DNA from: Actinoallomurus iriomotensis
Lineage (GTDB): Bacteria > Actinomycetota > Actinomycetes > Streptosporangiales > Streptosporangiaceae
Assembly (NCBI RefSeq): GCF_030269445.1
Contig: NZ_BSTJ01000016.1
Location: 179,194-243,193, forward strand
Length of the DNA: 64,000 bases
Direction: 5' to 3'
The notes under the pieces are model-generated. The model was not told the origin of the DNA and did not search any database. It saw only the letters and a list, made by a program, of their open reading frames with translations. Position numbers and translations under genes: made by a program. Shown here one piece after another: positions 42,540-51,346 of this stretch (position 1 is its first letter; each line of letters begins with the position of its first letter).

Positions 42540-43607
42540 ATGCGGCGGATACTCTCGATCGGACTGGCGGTGGTTCTGCTCGCCGGCGTGGTGATCGCAC
42601 TCTTGCGGGGACACGGCTCGTCCCACCGGACCACCACGGTCCACGGCGTCATCGGCTCGGAGAAAGAGGCGTTCTTCGCCGACCCCGCGGTGCGGAAGGC
42701 GTTCGCCCGCGACGGGCTCACGGTCGAGGTCGACTCGGCCGGGTCCCGCCAGATCGCCACCTCCGTCGATCTGAGCCGGTACGACTTCGCGTTTCCCTCC
42801 AGCGCGCCGGCGGCCGACCGGATCCAGCAGCAGCGGCACGTCACCGCCCGGTACGCGCCGTTCGCGTCGCCGATGGCGATCGCGACGTTCCAGCCGATCG
42901 CCGATCTCCTCGCCGGCGCCGGCGTCGCGAAGCGGCAGGGTCCGGTCTGGACGTTCGACGTCTCGCGCTACCTCGGGCTGGTCGCGCGGCACACGCGCTG
43001 GGACCGGCTCCCGCACAACACGGCGTACCCGGTGCGCCGGGACGTCCTGGTCTCCACGACCGACCCGCGCAGCTCCAACTCGGCCGCCATGTACCTGGCC
43101 ATCGCCTCGTACGTGGCCAACGGCGACGCGGTCGTACGGGGCGCGGCGGAGGAGCGTCGCGTGCTGCCCACGCTGACGGGGCTGTTCGTCGACCAGGGCT
43201 ACACCGACAACACCACCGAGGGCCCGTTCGCGGACTACCTGTCCCTCGGCATGGGCAAGGCGCCGCTGGTCTGCGTCTATGAGGCGCAGTTCGTCGACGC
43301 CGCCGTACGGAATCTGCTGAAGGCGGGGATGGTGCTCATGTACCCCACGCCGACCGTGCAGTCCCGGCACACGCTGATCCCGTTCGACGACGGGGGCGAC
43401 CGCGTCGGGCGCCTGCTGACCTCGGACCCGGAGCTGCAGCGGCTCGCCGCCCTGCACGGCTTCCGCACCGCGGACCCGGCACGGTTCGCGGCGGTGACCG
43501 CCGACCATCACGTGCCCGTCCGCACCGACCTGATCGACGTGGTCGACACCCCCTCCTACGACACCCTCGAACACCTGCTCGCCGGGGTCGCCAAGGCGTA
43601 CGGGTGA
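42540..43607 (+). CDS. Membrane-anchored solute-binding-like protein of the TelA operon
   Basis: A 355-residue protein with one N-terminal hydrophobic segment (about 4-22) and a long extracytoplasmic domain of periplasmic-binding-protein type (VHGVIGSEKEAFFADPAVRK; DFAFPSSAPAADRIQQQ; SSNSAAMYLAIASYV). A conserved SNS loop resembles the one in the VWA protein two genes on. No lipobox is evident. The ATG at 42540 has a distant GGAG. It is followed 26 bp later by telA. The ligand is unknown. Confidence 0.72.
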   Translation: MRRILSIGLAVVLLAGVVIALLRGHGSSHRTTTVHGVIGSEKEAFFADPAVRKAFARDGLTVEVDSAGSRQIATSVDLSRYDFAFPSSAPAADRIQQQRHVTARYAPFASPMAIATFQPIADLLAGAGVAKRQGPVWTFDVSRYLGLVARHTRWDRLPHNTAYPVRRDVLVSTTDPRSSNSAAMYLAIASYVANGDAVVRGAAEERRVLPTLTGLFVDQGYTDNTTEGPFADYLSLGMGKAPLVCVYEAQFVDAAVRNLLKAGMVLMYPTPTVQSRHTLIPFDDGGDRVGRLLTSDPELQRLAALHGFRTADPARFAAVTADHHVPVRTDLIDVVDTPSYDTLEHLLAGVAKAYG

Positions 43608-43633
43608 ACGCCGCCATCGAAGGAGAGAACCCC

Positions 43634-44797
43634 ATGGCAGAGACCGGTGACCTCTTCCTGTCACCGCCCGAGCCCGTCGCCGCCGTGCCGGCGGAACGGG
43701 CCGAGACCCTCATCCCCCTCGACGACGCGACACGCGACGCCCTGACCGAACGCGCGCGTGCGTACGTGGACGAGCTGGCCGGCCTCGACCCGCGCAGCCC
43801 GGAGTTCCTGGCCAAGATCGGGCAGGTGTCCGGTCTCGGGGCCGGCGAGATGCGCTCGTCGGCGCAGGCCGCGAACCGGATGCTGAACCGCTCCGTCGCC
43901 GCCCTCTCCGGGGCCAGGGGCGAGGCGGCCGACGCCCAGAAGCGGGTGGCCGGCGGCCTGGTGGAGCTGCGGCGCACGGTCGAGGACCTCGACCCGAAGG
44001 ACGCCGGCAGGCTCACCGGCCGCAGGCTGCTCGCCAAGCTGCCCTTCGGCCGGTCCCTGCGCGACTTCGTGTCCCGCTACCAGTCCGCGAACGTCAACAT
44101 CAACAAGATCGTCGCCTCGCTGCGGTCGGGCCAGGACGAGCTGCGCCGCGACAACGCCGCGATCCAGAACGAGCGCGCCGCGCTGTGGGCCACGATGGGC
44201 AAGCTCCAGGAGTACGCGGTGCTCGCCTCGGCGCTGGACGCCGCGGTCGAGGATCGGATCCGCCAGACGCCCGACGAGGAGAAGGCGAACGCCCTGCGCG
44301 CCGACGTGCTGTTCCCCGTACGCCAGCGCCACCAGGACATCCTCACCCAGCTCGCCGTCTGCGCCCAGGGGTACCTGGCGCTGGACACCGTGCGCCGCAA
44401 CAACGACGAACTGGTCAAGGGCGTCGACCGGGCGGCCACCACCACGGTGTCGGCCCTGCGGATCGCGGTCACCATCGCCGCCGCCCTGTCCAGCCAGAAG
44501 CTCGTGATCGAGCAGGTCAACGCGTTGCGCGGCACGACCGAGGACATCATCGCCGCGAACGCCGAGATGCTCGAGAGCCAGAGCGGGGAGATCCAGCGCA
44601 TCGCGGCCGACCCGGCCGTCGGGCTGGAGACGCTGCGCAAGTCGTTCGAGCAGATCTACCGGACGATCGACACGATCGACGCCTACAAGGTGCAGGCGGT
44701 GGAGAACATGCAGTCCACCGTGGAGGCGCTGGGCGCCGAGATGACCCGGGCGAGCGCCCACCTCGCCCGCGCCCACGAACGGGGCGAACTCGCGTGA
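43634..44797 (+). CDS. telA: TelA-family protein
   Basis: A 387-residue cytoplasmic, almost wholly helical protein of the TelA (toxic anion resistance) family, with the conserved block FRD-like RSLRDFVSRYQSANVNINKI and IQNERAALWATMGKL, a coiled-coil middle, and VSALRIAVTIAAALSSQKLV. The ATG follows GAAGGAGAG; the upstream GTG at 43604 overlaps the previous gene and is less likely. TelA homologues are often encoded with XpaC-like membrane proteins, as here, and are linked to envelope stress; the tellurite label is historical. Confidence 0.85.
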   Translation: MAETGDLFLSPPEPVAAVPAERAETLIPLDDATRDALTERARAYVDELAGLDPRSPEFLAKIGQVSGLGAGEMRSSAQAANRMLNRSVAALSGARGEAADAQKRVAGGLVELRRTVEDLDPKDAGRLTGRRLLAKLPFGRSLRDFVSRYQSANVNINKIVASLRSGQDELRRDNAAIQNERAALWATMGKLQEYAVLASALDAAVEDRIRQTPDEEKANALRADVLFPVRQRHQDILTQLAVCAQGYLALDTVRRNNDELVKGVDRAATTTVSALRIAVTIAAALSSQKLVIEQVNALRGTTEDIIAANAEMLESQSGEIQRIAADPAVGLETLRKSFEQIYRTIDTIDAYKVQAVENMQSTVEALGAEMTRASAHLARAHERGELA

Positions 44798-46380
44798 GGA
44801 CGTGGCGGCTCGCGGCGGTCGCGGGCGCGCTGAGCCTGGTCGCCGCGTGCACCGGTGGCGGCGACGGCGACTCCGGCGGCCGTGGCGGGACGGTGCGGAT
44901 CCTGGCGGGCAGCGAGCTGGCCGACATGCGGCCGATCCTCGACCAGGCCGAGAAGGACATCGGCGTAACAGTCAAGGTCGACTACACCGGCACGCTCGCC
45001 GGGGTCCAGCAGGTGCTCGACGGATCGGCGGGCCGCGGCCACGACGCGATCTGGTTCTCCTCCAACCGCTACCTCGCCCTGCACCCGGCCGCGCAGAGCC
45101 GGCTCGGCCCCTCGGTCAAGATCATGTCCTCCCCCGTGCTGCTCGGGCTGCGGGCGTCGGCCGCGCACCGGCTCGGCTGGGACCGCACGCGGCCGACCTG
45201 GGCCGCGATCTCCGCCGCCGCGGCGGCCGGGAAGTTCACGTACGGCATGACGAATCCGGTGTCGTCCAACTCGGGGTTCTCCGCGCTCGTCGGCGTGGCC
45301 GCGGCGCTCTCCGGCACCGGATCGGCCCTCGACGCGCCGGCCGTCGAACGGGTCGCGCCGAGCCTGCGGGGGTTCTTCTCGGCCCAGCGGATCACCTCCG
45401 GCTCCTCCGGCTGGCTCTCAGACACCTACGCGGCCGACCCGGGCCGTGCGGACGGCCTGGTCAACTACGAGTCCGTGCTGCTCACGCTGAACGCCGCGCA
45501 CCGGCTGCCCGAGCCGCTCACACTCGTCTACCCGGCCGACGGCGTGGTCACCGCGGACTATCCCCTGACCCGGCTGTCCTCGGCCTCGCAGCGGGCGTCG
45601 GAGGCCCTGCGCTCGCTCACCGACTACCTGCGGCGGCCCGCCGTCCAGCGACGCGTCATGACCCTGACGCACCGCCGGCCGGCCGTGCCCGAGGTCCGTC
45701 CCGGCGCGGAGTTCGGGGCCCAGCCGCCGGAACTGCCGTTCCCGGCCCGTCCCGAGGCCGCCGACGCGCTGATCGACGCGTACTTCAACCGCCTGCGCCG
45801 CCCCGCCCGCACCGTGTACGTCCTCGACGTGTCCGGGTCGATGCGCGGCGCACGGCTGGCGGCGCTGAAGGCGGCGCTGGCCGCGCTGACCGGCGCGGAC
45901 ACGTCACTGTCGGGGCGCTTCCAGCGGTTCCACGACCGTGAGCAGGTGACGCTGCTGCCCTTCAGCAGCACGCCCCGGCGGCCCGCGACGTACGTCCTGC
46001 CCGCGACCGGGTCCGCGGCGACGCTGGCGCGGATCCGCGCCGACACGGAGAAGCTGACCGCCGGGGGCAGCACCGCGATCTACGAGAGCCTGGAGCAGGC
46101 GTACTCGGCGATCGGCACGTCCTCGGCGACGGACCGGATCACCTCGATCGTGCTCATGTCGGATGGGGAGAGCAACCAGGGCGACTCGTTCGCCGACTTC
46201 CGCTCCTGGTACGGGCGGCAGCCGCTCGCGCTGCGGCGGATCCCGGTGTTCGCGATCCTGTTCGGAGAGTCGGCGACGAGTGAGATGAACGCCCTCGCCG
46301 CGCTCACCCGCGGCCGTACCTTCGACGCCCGGCTCCAGTCGCTGTCCGCCGTCTTCGGGGAGATCCGTGGCTACCAGTAG
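44794..46380 (+). CDS. Lipoprotein with solute-binding and von Willebrand A domains
   Basis: A 528-residue exported protein. The lipobox LVAAC puts the lipid on Cys 19. Residues about 35-310 form a substrate-binding-protein-like domain (VRILAGSELADMRPILDQ; NPVSSNSGFSALVGV). Residues about 340-525 form a VWA domain with the complete MIDAS motif: DVSGSM, the Thr of GGSTAIYES, and the Asp of SDGES. The GTG overlaps the telA stop. The combination suggests a ligand sensor that passes a metal-dependent adhesion signal to a partner in the same operon. Confidence 0.82.
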   Translation: MRTWRLAAVAGALSLVAACTGGGDGDSGGRGGTVRILAGSELADMRPILDQAEKDIGVTVKVDYTGTLAGVQQVLDGSAGRGHDAIWFSSNRYLALHPAAQSRLGPSVKIMSSPVLLGLRASAAHRLGWDRTRPTWAAISAAAAAGKFTYGMTNPVSSNSGFSALVGVAAALSGTGSALDAPAVERVAPSLRGFFSAQRITSGSSGWLSDTYAADPGRADGLVNYESVLLTLNAAHRLPEPLTLVYPADGVVTADYPLTRLSSASQRASEALRSLTDYLRRPAVQRRVMTLTHRRPAVPEVRPGAEFGAQPPELPFPARPEAADALIDAYFNRLRRPARTVYVLDVSGSMRGARLAALKAALAALTGADTSLSGRFQRFHDREQVTLLPFSSTPRRPATYVLPATGSAATLARIRADTEKLTAGGSTAIYESLEQAYSAIGTSSATDRITSIVLMSDGESNQGDSFADFRSWYGRQPLALRRIPVFAILFGESATSEMNALAALTRGRTFDARLQSLSAVFGEIRGYQ

Positions 46381-46969
46381 GTGGTGGCGGTACCTCGGTT
46401 CGGCCAAGAACCTCGCCGGCTGCCTGGGCGGGCTGGCCGGCCTGGGACTGTACTTCGCCGGGACGGCCGGGCCGTACTGGCCGGTCGTCGTGGCCGGCCT
46501 GTACGGCGCGGGGGCGCTCATCGCACCGCCGGAGAAGGTCCGGCTGGTGATCGACGACACCGTCGCCGAGACGTCGCGGCTGCGCACGGACCTGGACGGG
46601 CTGGTCGCGCGGGTCCCGGCGCACCGGCTGCCGGCGCCGGCCGTGGAACGGTTCGAGGAGACCACGGCGATGCTGCGCGACGTGCTGGAACGCGCCGACC
46701 TGCTCAGCCTCTCGCCGGACGCGCTGTACGAGGTCTCGCGAGCCATCCGCACCGACCTGCCGACGAGCCTGGAGTCCTACCTCAACCTGCCGCGCTGGTA
46801 CGGCGCGCGGCACGGCGGCGACGCCACGAAGGAGCTGACCACCCAGCTGGACCTGATCGCCGACTCGGTGTCCCGGACGGCCGGCGAGGTCTACGCTTCG
46901 GAGGAACGGCGGATGCGCGACCACACGCGTTACCTGCGCGACCGGGACGCCGAACCCCCACCCGTCTGA
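46367..46969 (+). CDS. XpaC-like membrane protein
   Basis: A 200-residue protein with two N-terminal hydrophobic segments (about 14-33 and 36-54) and a helical cytoplasmic domain. The architecture and the position next to telA resemble the XpaC/TelA pairs of Firmicutes. The GTG at 46367 overlaps the VWA gene by 14 bases, so it is the fourth gene of the operon. Function unknown; likely membrane partner of TelA. Confidence 0.65.
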   Translation: MATSRWWRYLGSAKNLAGCLGGLAGLGLYFAGTAGPYWPVVVAGLYGAGALIAPPEKVRLVIDDTVAETSRLRTDLDGLVARVPAHRLPAPAVERFEETTAMLRDVLERADLLSLSPDALYEVSRAIRTDLPTSLESYLNLPRWYGARHGGDATKELTTQLDLIADSVSRTAGEVYASEERRMRDHTRYLRDRDAEPPPV

Positions 46970-47161
46970 CACCGTCCGTGCAACTGTCAGCGCGGCTGTC
47001 AGCGGGTCTTCCTCCCGCGTCTCCCCCGCGCCACGCCGGGCGGTCGTGACGGCTTGACTGTGCGTGTCAGGCATTAGAGCCTTGAGGCAGCACCGCCCGC
47101 GCGACCGGGCGACAGGTCCAGCAGTGCGGCTCCTCGTCCCCGACTCCGAGGCGGCTCGTCG

Positions 47162-47512
47162 ATGCCATCCACTACCCGTTCTCCGCTCTCGGTCACCACG
47201 GTGTCCGGGGCGACGGTGGGGACGTTCCCGGCCGAAGCCGACGCCTCCAACGCGACCGCGATCCGCGACCAGTTGCTGCGCCTGATCGGCGCCGGCGCCG
47301 GCCCCCTGGTGCTGGATCTGACGGCCACCGAGTTCTGCGACTGCGCCTGCGTCGGCGTCATCCTGCGCGCCGGACGGGAGGCGGCGGCCCGGCGTACCCG
47401 CATCTGCCTGGTCCTGCCGCCGGCCGGCCCGGTCCGCCGGATCGCCGCCATGACGGGCCTCGACCGGCGGTTTCCGGTGGAGGCGAGCGTCGCCGGCGCC
47501 GTCCCCCGGTGA
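47162..47512 (+). CDS. STAS-domain protein (anti-sigma-factor-antagonist-like)
   Basis: A 116-residue single STAS domain: VSGATVGTFPAEADASNATAI and LVLDLTATEFCDCACVGVIL. In SpoIIAA-type proteins the loop after the Asp carries the Ser that the anti-sigma kinase phosphorylates (D-S). Here that position is Cys (CDCACV), so switching by phosphorylation is doubtful. The ATG at 47162 has no clear ribosome binding site. No anti-sigma kinase or sigma factor is next to it. Confidence 0.78.
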   Translation: MPSTTRSPLSVTTVSGATVGTFPAEADASNATAIRDQLLRLIGAGAGPLVLDLTATEFCDCACVGVILRAGREAAARRTRICLVLPPAGPVRRIAAMTGLDRRFPVEASVAGAVPR

Positions 47513-47573
47513 ACCCTCGCCGGGCCGGCGGCCGTGTTCTTCGCGGAGACCGGTGGCGGTCACGGGAGGACAC

Positions 47574-47993
47574 GTGGAAGAGACCGGCTACGACGGCTGG
47601 GCCGACCTCGCCGCACAGCGGCGCGCCGAGGACGAGGCTCTCGTCCGCGAGTACGCCGCGGGCGAGGGCCGCGGCCTGGACATGCGCCCGGTACGCGGGT
47701 TCGTACGGCACGTTCGCCGCGACATCGGCCCGAAGGGCGTCATCTCGCGCGTCCAGATGACGGCCAAGGAACGCGGCCACGAGATCGTCGTCTGGTACTA
47801 CTTCCCGCGGAAGGGCCCGGGTGCCCCCGTCCCGAAGACGGCCACGACCACGCGGCCGCGTCTCGGCGAGGCGCCGAGGCCGGACGGCGACGGCCTGGCC
47901 GCGCTCGCCCGGCCCTCGGTCACGCCCCCGGCGTCGCCGTCCCGGCCGCCGTCAACGCCGGCGACGGGCGGAACGGCCCGCGCCTCCGGCTGA
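47574..47993 (+). CDS. Hypothetical protein
   Basis: A 139-residue protein with no family I recognise. The N-terminal about 85 residues look folded and mixed (RGFVRHVRRDIGPKGVISRV; EIVVWYYFPRKGP); the rest is Pro/Ala/Thr-rich and probably disordered. The GTG at 47574 is chosen for GGGAGGAC upstream; an ATG at 47553 is in the same frame. It stands alone between the STAS gene and the convergent MarR gene. Confidence 0.5.
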   Translation: MEETGYDGWADLAAQRRAEDEALVREYAAGEGRGLDMRPVRGFVRHVRRDIGPKGVISRVQMTAKERGHEIVVWYYFPRKGPGAPVPKTATTTRPRLGEAPRPDGDGLAALARPSVTPPASPSRPPSTPATGGTARASG

Positions 47994-48065
47994 CGCGAGT
48001 CGGCGAGGTGGCGGACGCGGGCCGGGGCTCCGTGGCGCGACTCGCCCGGACGGTGCGGGCGATGA

Positions 48066-48542
48066 TCATCCGTCGGACCCACCGTGAGGCGGCTCGACTT
48101 GGTCGATCATCTGCTCGCTCCATGCCCGGATGGCCGCGGCCTGCTCGGGCGTGAGCGAGTCGAGGAAGTAACGGCGGATGTTGCCGGCGTGCCCGAGGAT
48201 GGCGCTCTGCGCGGCGCGGTGGCCCGTGGCGGTCAGCCCGATCCGGGTGCGGCGGCCGCCGGCCCCGCACTGGGTGCGCTCCACGAAGCCGCGGTTCTCC
48301 ATGCGCGTCAGCTGGTGGGAGACGCGGCTCTTCTCCCAGGCGAGCGACTCGCAGAGCTCACTGACGCGCATCTCGCGGCCGGGCGCCCGCGACAGCGTCA
48401 CGAGCACGCTGAACTCGGCCTTCGAGATGCCGAAGTCGCGCCGCAGAACACGATCGAGCTCCTGGGTGAGCACGCGCTGCGCGCGCATCCAGAGGTCCCA
48501 GAGCTCCCACTCCTCGGGTTCCAGCGTCCGGGTCTCCGCCAT
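48066..48542 (-). CDS. MarR-family regulator
   Basis: A 158-residue winged-helix repressor. The DNA-binding part reads ISKAEFSVLVTLSRAPGREM, RVSELCESLAWEKSRVSHQL and RMENRGFVER, with dimerisation helices at both ends. The ATG at 48540-48542 gives the usual length; an in-frame longer reading would translate the operators. It faces the amidohydrolase gene across 95 bp holding two palindromes and probably represses both genes. Confidence 0.88.
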   Translation of the reverse strand: MAETRTLEPEEWELWDLWMRAQRVLTQELDRVLRRDFGISKAEFSVLVTLSRAPGREMRVSELCESLAWEKSRVSHQLTRMENRGFVERTQCGAGGRRTRIGLTATGHRAAQSAILGHAGNIRRYFLDSLTPEQAAAIRAWSEQMIDQVEPPHGGSDG

Positions 48543-48567
48543 GGCGGGAATCCTACCGACGAACGGG

Positions 48568-48614
48568 AGTTGACGCGTCAACTTCACGATCTCTAGAGTT
48601 GATACGTCAACTCT
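48568..48614. promoter_or_regulatory. Paired MarR operators
   Basis: AGTTGACGCGTCAACT (48568-48583) is a perfect 16-bp palindrome. AGAGTTGATACGTCAACTCT (48595-48614) repeats the same AGTTGA/TCAACT arms 27 bp downstream. They lie between the divergent MarR and amidohydrolase genes, one nearer each start. Confidence 0.8.
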
Positions 48615-48637
48615 TCCCTGGCATGCATGGAGGCCCG

Positions 48638-49933
48638 ATGAGGACACTGTTGCGCGGCGGCATGGTGGTCAGCATGGACCCGGCCGTGGGCGATCTCCCG
48701 GAGGGCGACGTGCTCGTCGAGGACGGCCGGATCGCCGCGGTCGCCGCCGCCGTCGACGCGACGGACGCCGAGGTCGTGGACGCGACGGGCAAGATCGTGA
48801 TGCCCGGCTTCGTGGACACCCACCGGCACACCTGGCAGACCGCGTTCCGCGGCATCGGCGCGGACTGGACCTTCGACCAGTACCGCGTCGCCATGCACGG
48901 CACGCTCAAGCCGCACTACCAGCCGGAGGACGTGTACCTGGGCAACCTGCTCGGCCGGATCGAGGCGCTCGGCTCGGGCGTCACGACCATGATCGACTGG
49001 TTCCACTGCTCCGACCGCCCGGCGAACGCCGACGCCGCGATCCAGGCGCTGCGCGTGGCGCCCGGCCGCTCGGTGTTCTGCTACTGCGCGGGCACCGCCG
49101 ACGAGCCGGACATCGCGGCAGAGGTGACGCGTGTGCGGTCCCAGCTGCCCGGCGACGGCATGATGCTGGGCCTGCGCGGGCCGCAGCTGACCACGATGGA
49201 CACCACCGCCGCCGATGTCGCGCTGGCACGGGAACTCGGGCTGCGCGTGAGCGTGCACGTGCACTCCGCCACCGGCTGGCCCAGTGGCCGCCGCCCGATC
49301 GCCGACATGCGGGACCGCGGACTGCTCGACGATCGCACGACCTTCGTGCACTGCAACGGCGTATCCGACGACCAGGTGGCGATGATGGCCGATGCGGGGT
49401 GCTCGGTGTCGATCAGCCCGGACGTCGAGTTGAAGATGGGCATGGGCTGGCCCGAGACCGGCCGCATGCTCGCCGCCGGGATCCGCCCGTCGCTGTCGGT
49501 CGACGACTGCCCGTCCGCCGGCGGCGACATATTCGCCACGATGCGCACGGCGTTCGCCGTGCAGCGCGGCCTGGGCGGCGGCCTCACGGCACGGGATCTC
49601 GTCGAGTTCGCCACGGTGGACGGCGCCCGAGCGTGCGGGCTCGACGCCCGGACGGGCAGCATCACCGTCGGCAAGGACGCCGACCTGATCCTGCTCGACG
49701 CCGAGGACCCCTCGATCTTCCCGGTCACCGACCCCGTCGGCGCGGTCGTCGCCGCCGGGCATCCCGGCCTGGTGGACAGCGTCTTCGTCGCCGGCCGGGC
49801 GGTCAAGCGGGACGGCCGGCTGCTCGGCGTGGACCTGCCGTCGCTGCGCGCCCGGCTGCTGGAGTCCCGCGACCGGATCGCCGCGGCCGCCGGCATCGCG
49901 GTCGACGGCTCGTGGACGCCCCCGGCAGGGTGA
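48638..49933 (+). CDS. Metal-dependent amidohydrolase (chlorohydrolase/cytosine-deaminase type)
   Basis: A 431-residue hydrolase of the amidohydrolase superfamily. The HxH metal pair is in FVDTHRHTWQ, a third His in VSVHVHSATG, the next in TFVHCNGVSDD, and the catalytic Asp in LSVDDCPSAGGD. The overall layout is that of the TrzN/AtzA/SAH-deaminase group, which hydrolyse ring C-N or C-Cl bonds. The C-terminal strand KDADLILLD is conserved. The ATG follows GGAGG. Divergent MarR control suggests an inducible catabolic enzyme for an aromatic or heterocyclic substrate; which one is not evident. Confidence 0.85.
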   Translation: MRTLLRGGMVVSMDPAVGDLPEGDVLVEDGRIAAVAAAVDATDAEVVDATGKIVMPGFVDTHRHTWQTAFRGIGADWTFDQYRVAMHGTLKPHYQPEDVYLGNLLGRIEALGSGVTTMIDWFHCSDRPANADAAIQALRVAPGRSVFCYCAGTADEPDIAAEVTRVRSQLPGDGMMLGLRGPQLTTMDTTAADVALARELGLRVSVHVHSATGWPSGRRPIADMRDRGLLDDRTTFVHCNGVSDDQVAMMADAGCSVSISPDVELKMGMGWPETGRMLAAGIRPSLSVDDCPSAGGDIFATMRTAFAVQRGLGGGLTARDLVEFATVDGARACGLDARTGSITVGKDADLILLDAEDPSIFPVTDPVGAVVAAGHPGLVDSVFVAGRAVKRDGRLLGVDLPSLRARLLESRDRIAAAAGIAVDGSWTPPAG

Positions 49934-49944
49934 GCCCGCGCCCC

Positions 49945-50100
49945 CTACCGCCGGGTGGTGAACTCGGTGCTGCAGGGATCGCCCCGATGGCGCGGGCGTA
50001 CGCAGATCCACTCCTCGCCGACGCGGCGTACGAGGTGGTCCTCGCGCTCGACCAGCAGGAGGAGGACGTCGGCCAGAACGGCCTGATCGGTGGCGACCAT
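49945..50100 (-). CDS. Small hypothetical protein (51 residues)
   Basis: A short gene from an ATG at 50098-50100 to a TAG at 49945. The product starts MVATDQAVLADVLLLLVERE and continues DHLVRRVGEEWICVRPRH, a plausible helix followed by strands. The third-position GC pattern is that of real genes here and the frame fills the gap between two rightward genes. No ribosome binding site stands out. Function unknown. Confidence 0.45.
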   Translation of the reverse strand: MVATDQAVLADVLLLLVEREDHLVRRVGEEWICVRPRHRGDPCSTEFTTRR

Positions 50101-50213
50101 GGGTCGATTCTCCCAGCCGGTACCGACAGTTTTCGGGGCAAAATCCCCGGTCAGCGGCCCATTGGACCCCGCGCGACCGGGGCCGCCGGAGGCCCCGTCG
50201 TACGATGCGGCTC

Positions 50214-51131
50214 ATGAGATTCGCCATCGCGATCCCGCAGTTCTTCTCCGACGGCGCGTTCGATCCGGGGGCGTTCCGTGCCTATCTCTCACGCGCCGAG
50301 GAGCTCGGCTTCGAGAGCGCGTGGGCGCAGGAGCATCTGCTCGGGCCCTATCCGGTGCTCCGGCCGATCGAGACGATGACCTACGCCGCCGCCTGCACCG
50401 AGCGGCTGCGGCTCGGCTGCGCCGTGTTCGTGTCCACGCTGCACAACCCGGTGCATCTGGCGCAGAGCCTGAGCACGCTCGACCAGCTGAGCCGGGGGCG
50501 GGTCGAGGTCGGCGTCGGCACCGGCGGCAAGAGACGGCCCTTCGCCGCCTTCGAGGTCGATCCCGCCCGATACGCCGCGCGCTTCCACGAAGGGCTCGAG
50601 GTGATGAGGGCGCTGTGGAGCGAGCCGCGCGTCACCTTCACCGGGGAGTTCTGGCGGCTGGAGGACGCGACCCTGGAGCCCAAGCCGTTCCAGAAGCCCT
50701 TCCCTCCCGTCTGGTACGGCGGGTCGGGCCGGAACCTGCTGCGGCGTGCCGTACGCCACGGCCACGGCTTCTTCGGCGCCGGCTCCTCCCCCACCGCCGC
50801 GTTCGCCGACCAGGTCCGGACCGTACGCGAGGCGCTCGCCGAGGAGGGGCGGCCGGAAGAGGACTTCGCCATCGCCAAACGGGTCTACGTCGCCGTCGAC
50901 GACGACGCCGGCCGGGCGCGCGACCGGATCGACACCGAGCTGGAGCGGCTGTACGGCCGCCGTTCGGCGGACATCGAGAGCGCGGCCGTCGCGGGCACCC
51001 CGGACGACTGCGTCCGCGAGCTGCGCCGAGTCGCCGAGGCCGGCGCGGAACTCATCCTGTTCACCCCGGTGTTCGACCCGGCCGAGCAGATGGAACGCCT
51101 GGCCGAGACGGTCATTCCCCGGCTCACCTAG
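50214..51131 (+). CDS. LLM-class F420-dependent oxidoreductase
   Basis: A 305-residue luciferase-like protein (MRFAIAIPQFFSDGAFDPGA; ESAWAQEHLLGPYPV; RLGCAVFVSTLHNPVHLAQS; GRVEVGVGTGGKRRPFAAF). It differs in sequence from the LLM enzyme at 41577 and belongs to the usual F420 group. Two in-frame ATGs exist (50205 and 50214); the second gives the family N-terminus. A GGAGG lies about 20 bases upstream. It is monocistronic and followed by hairpins. The substrate is unknown. Confidence 0.82.
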   Translation: MRFAIAIPQFFSDGAFDPGAFRAYLSRAEELGFESAWAQEHLLGPYPVLRPIETMTYAAACTERLRLGCAVFVSTLHNPVHLAQSLSTLDQLSRGRVEVGVGTGGKRRPFAAFEVDPARYAARFHEGLEVMRALWSEPRVTFTGEFWRLEDATLEPKPFQKPFPPVWYGGSGRNLLRRAVRHGHGFFGAGSSPTAAFADQVRTVREALAEEGRPEEDFAIAKRVYVAVDDDAGRARDRIDTELERLYGRRSADIESAAVAGTPDDCVRELRRVAEAGAELILFTPVFDPAEQMERLAETVIPRLT

Positions 51132-51199
51132 TGTCCTGAGCCGTTGGTTCGCCGCGTAAGCCGTGGCGCGATCGGGTTCCGCTGACTCATCGTGACCGT

Positions 51200-51346
51200 G
51201 TCGGGAGACTCCCCGACGTCCACGATGGTCGACCGGTCCCGAGGCCATCCCCTTTGGCTCGGGACCGGTCGATTCGTGTCGCCGCGGCCGGTCGGTTCAC
51301 CGGGCGGCGCTGGGCGGAGCGGGCCCTACCCCATTGTCGGGCCCGC
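51200..51346. terminator. Cluster of hairpins between convergent genes
   Basis: Three inverted repeats: GTCGGG...CCCGAC (51200-51217), a strong TCGACCGGTCCCGA/TCGGGACCGGTCGA stem of 14 bp (51229-51272), and GCGGGCCC/GGGCCCGC (51319-51346) followed by CTTC. They fill the 322-bp gap between the rightward LLM gene and the leftward MarR gene and would act as a bidirectional terminator. Nothing else is seen in the gap. Confidence 0.6.
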
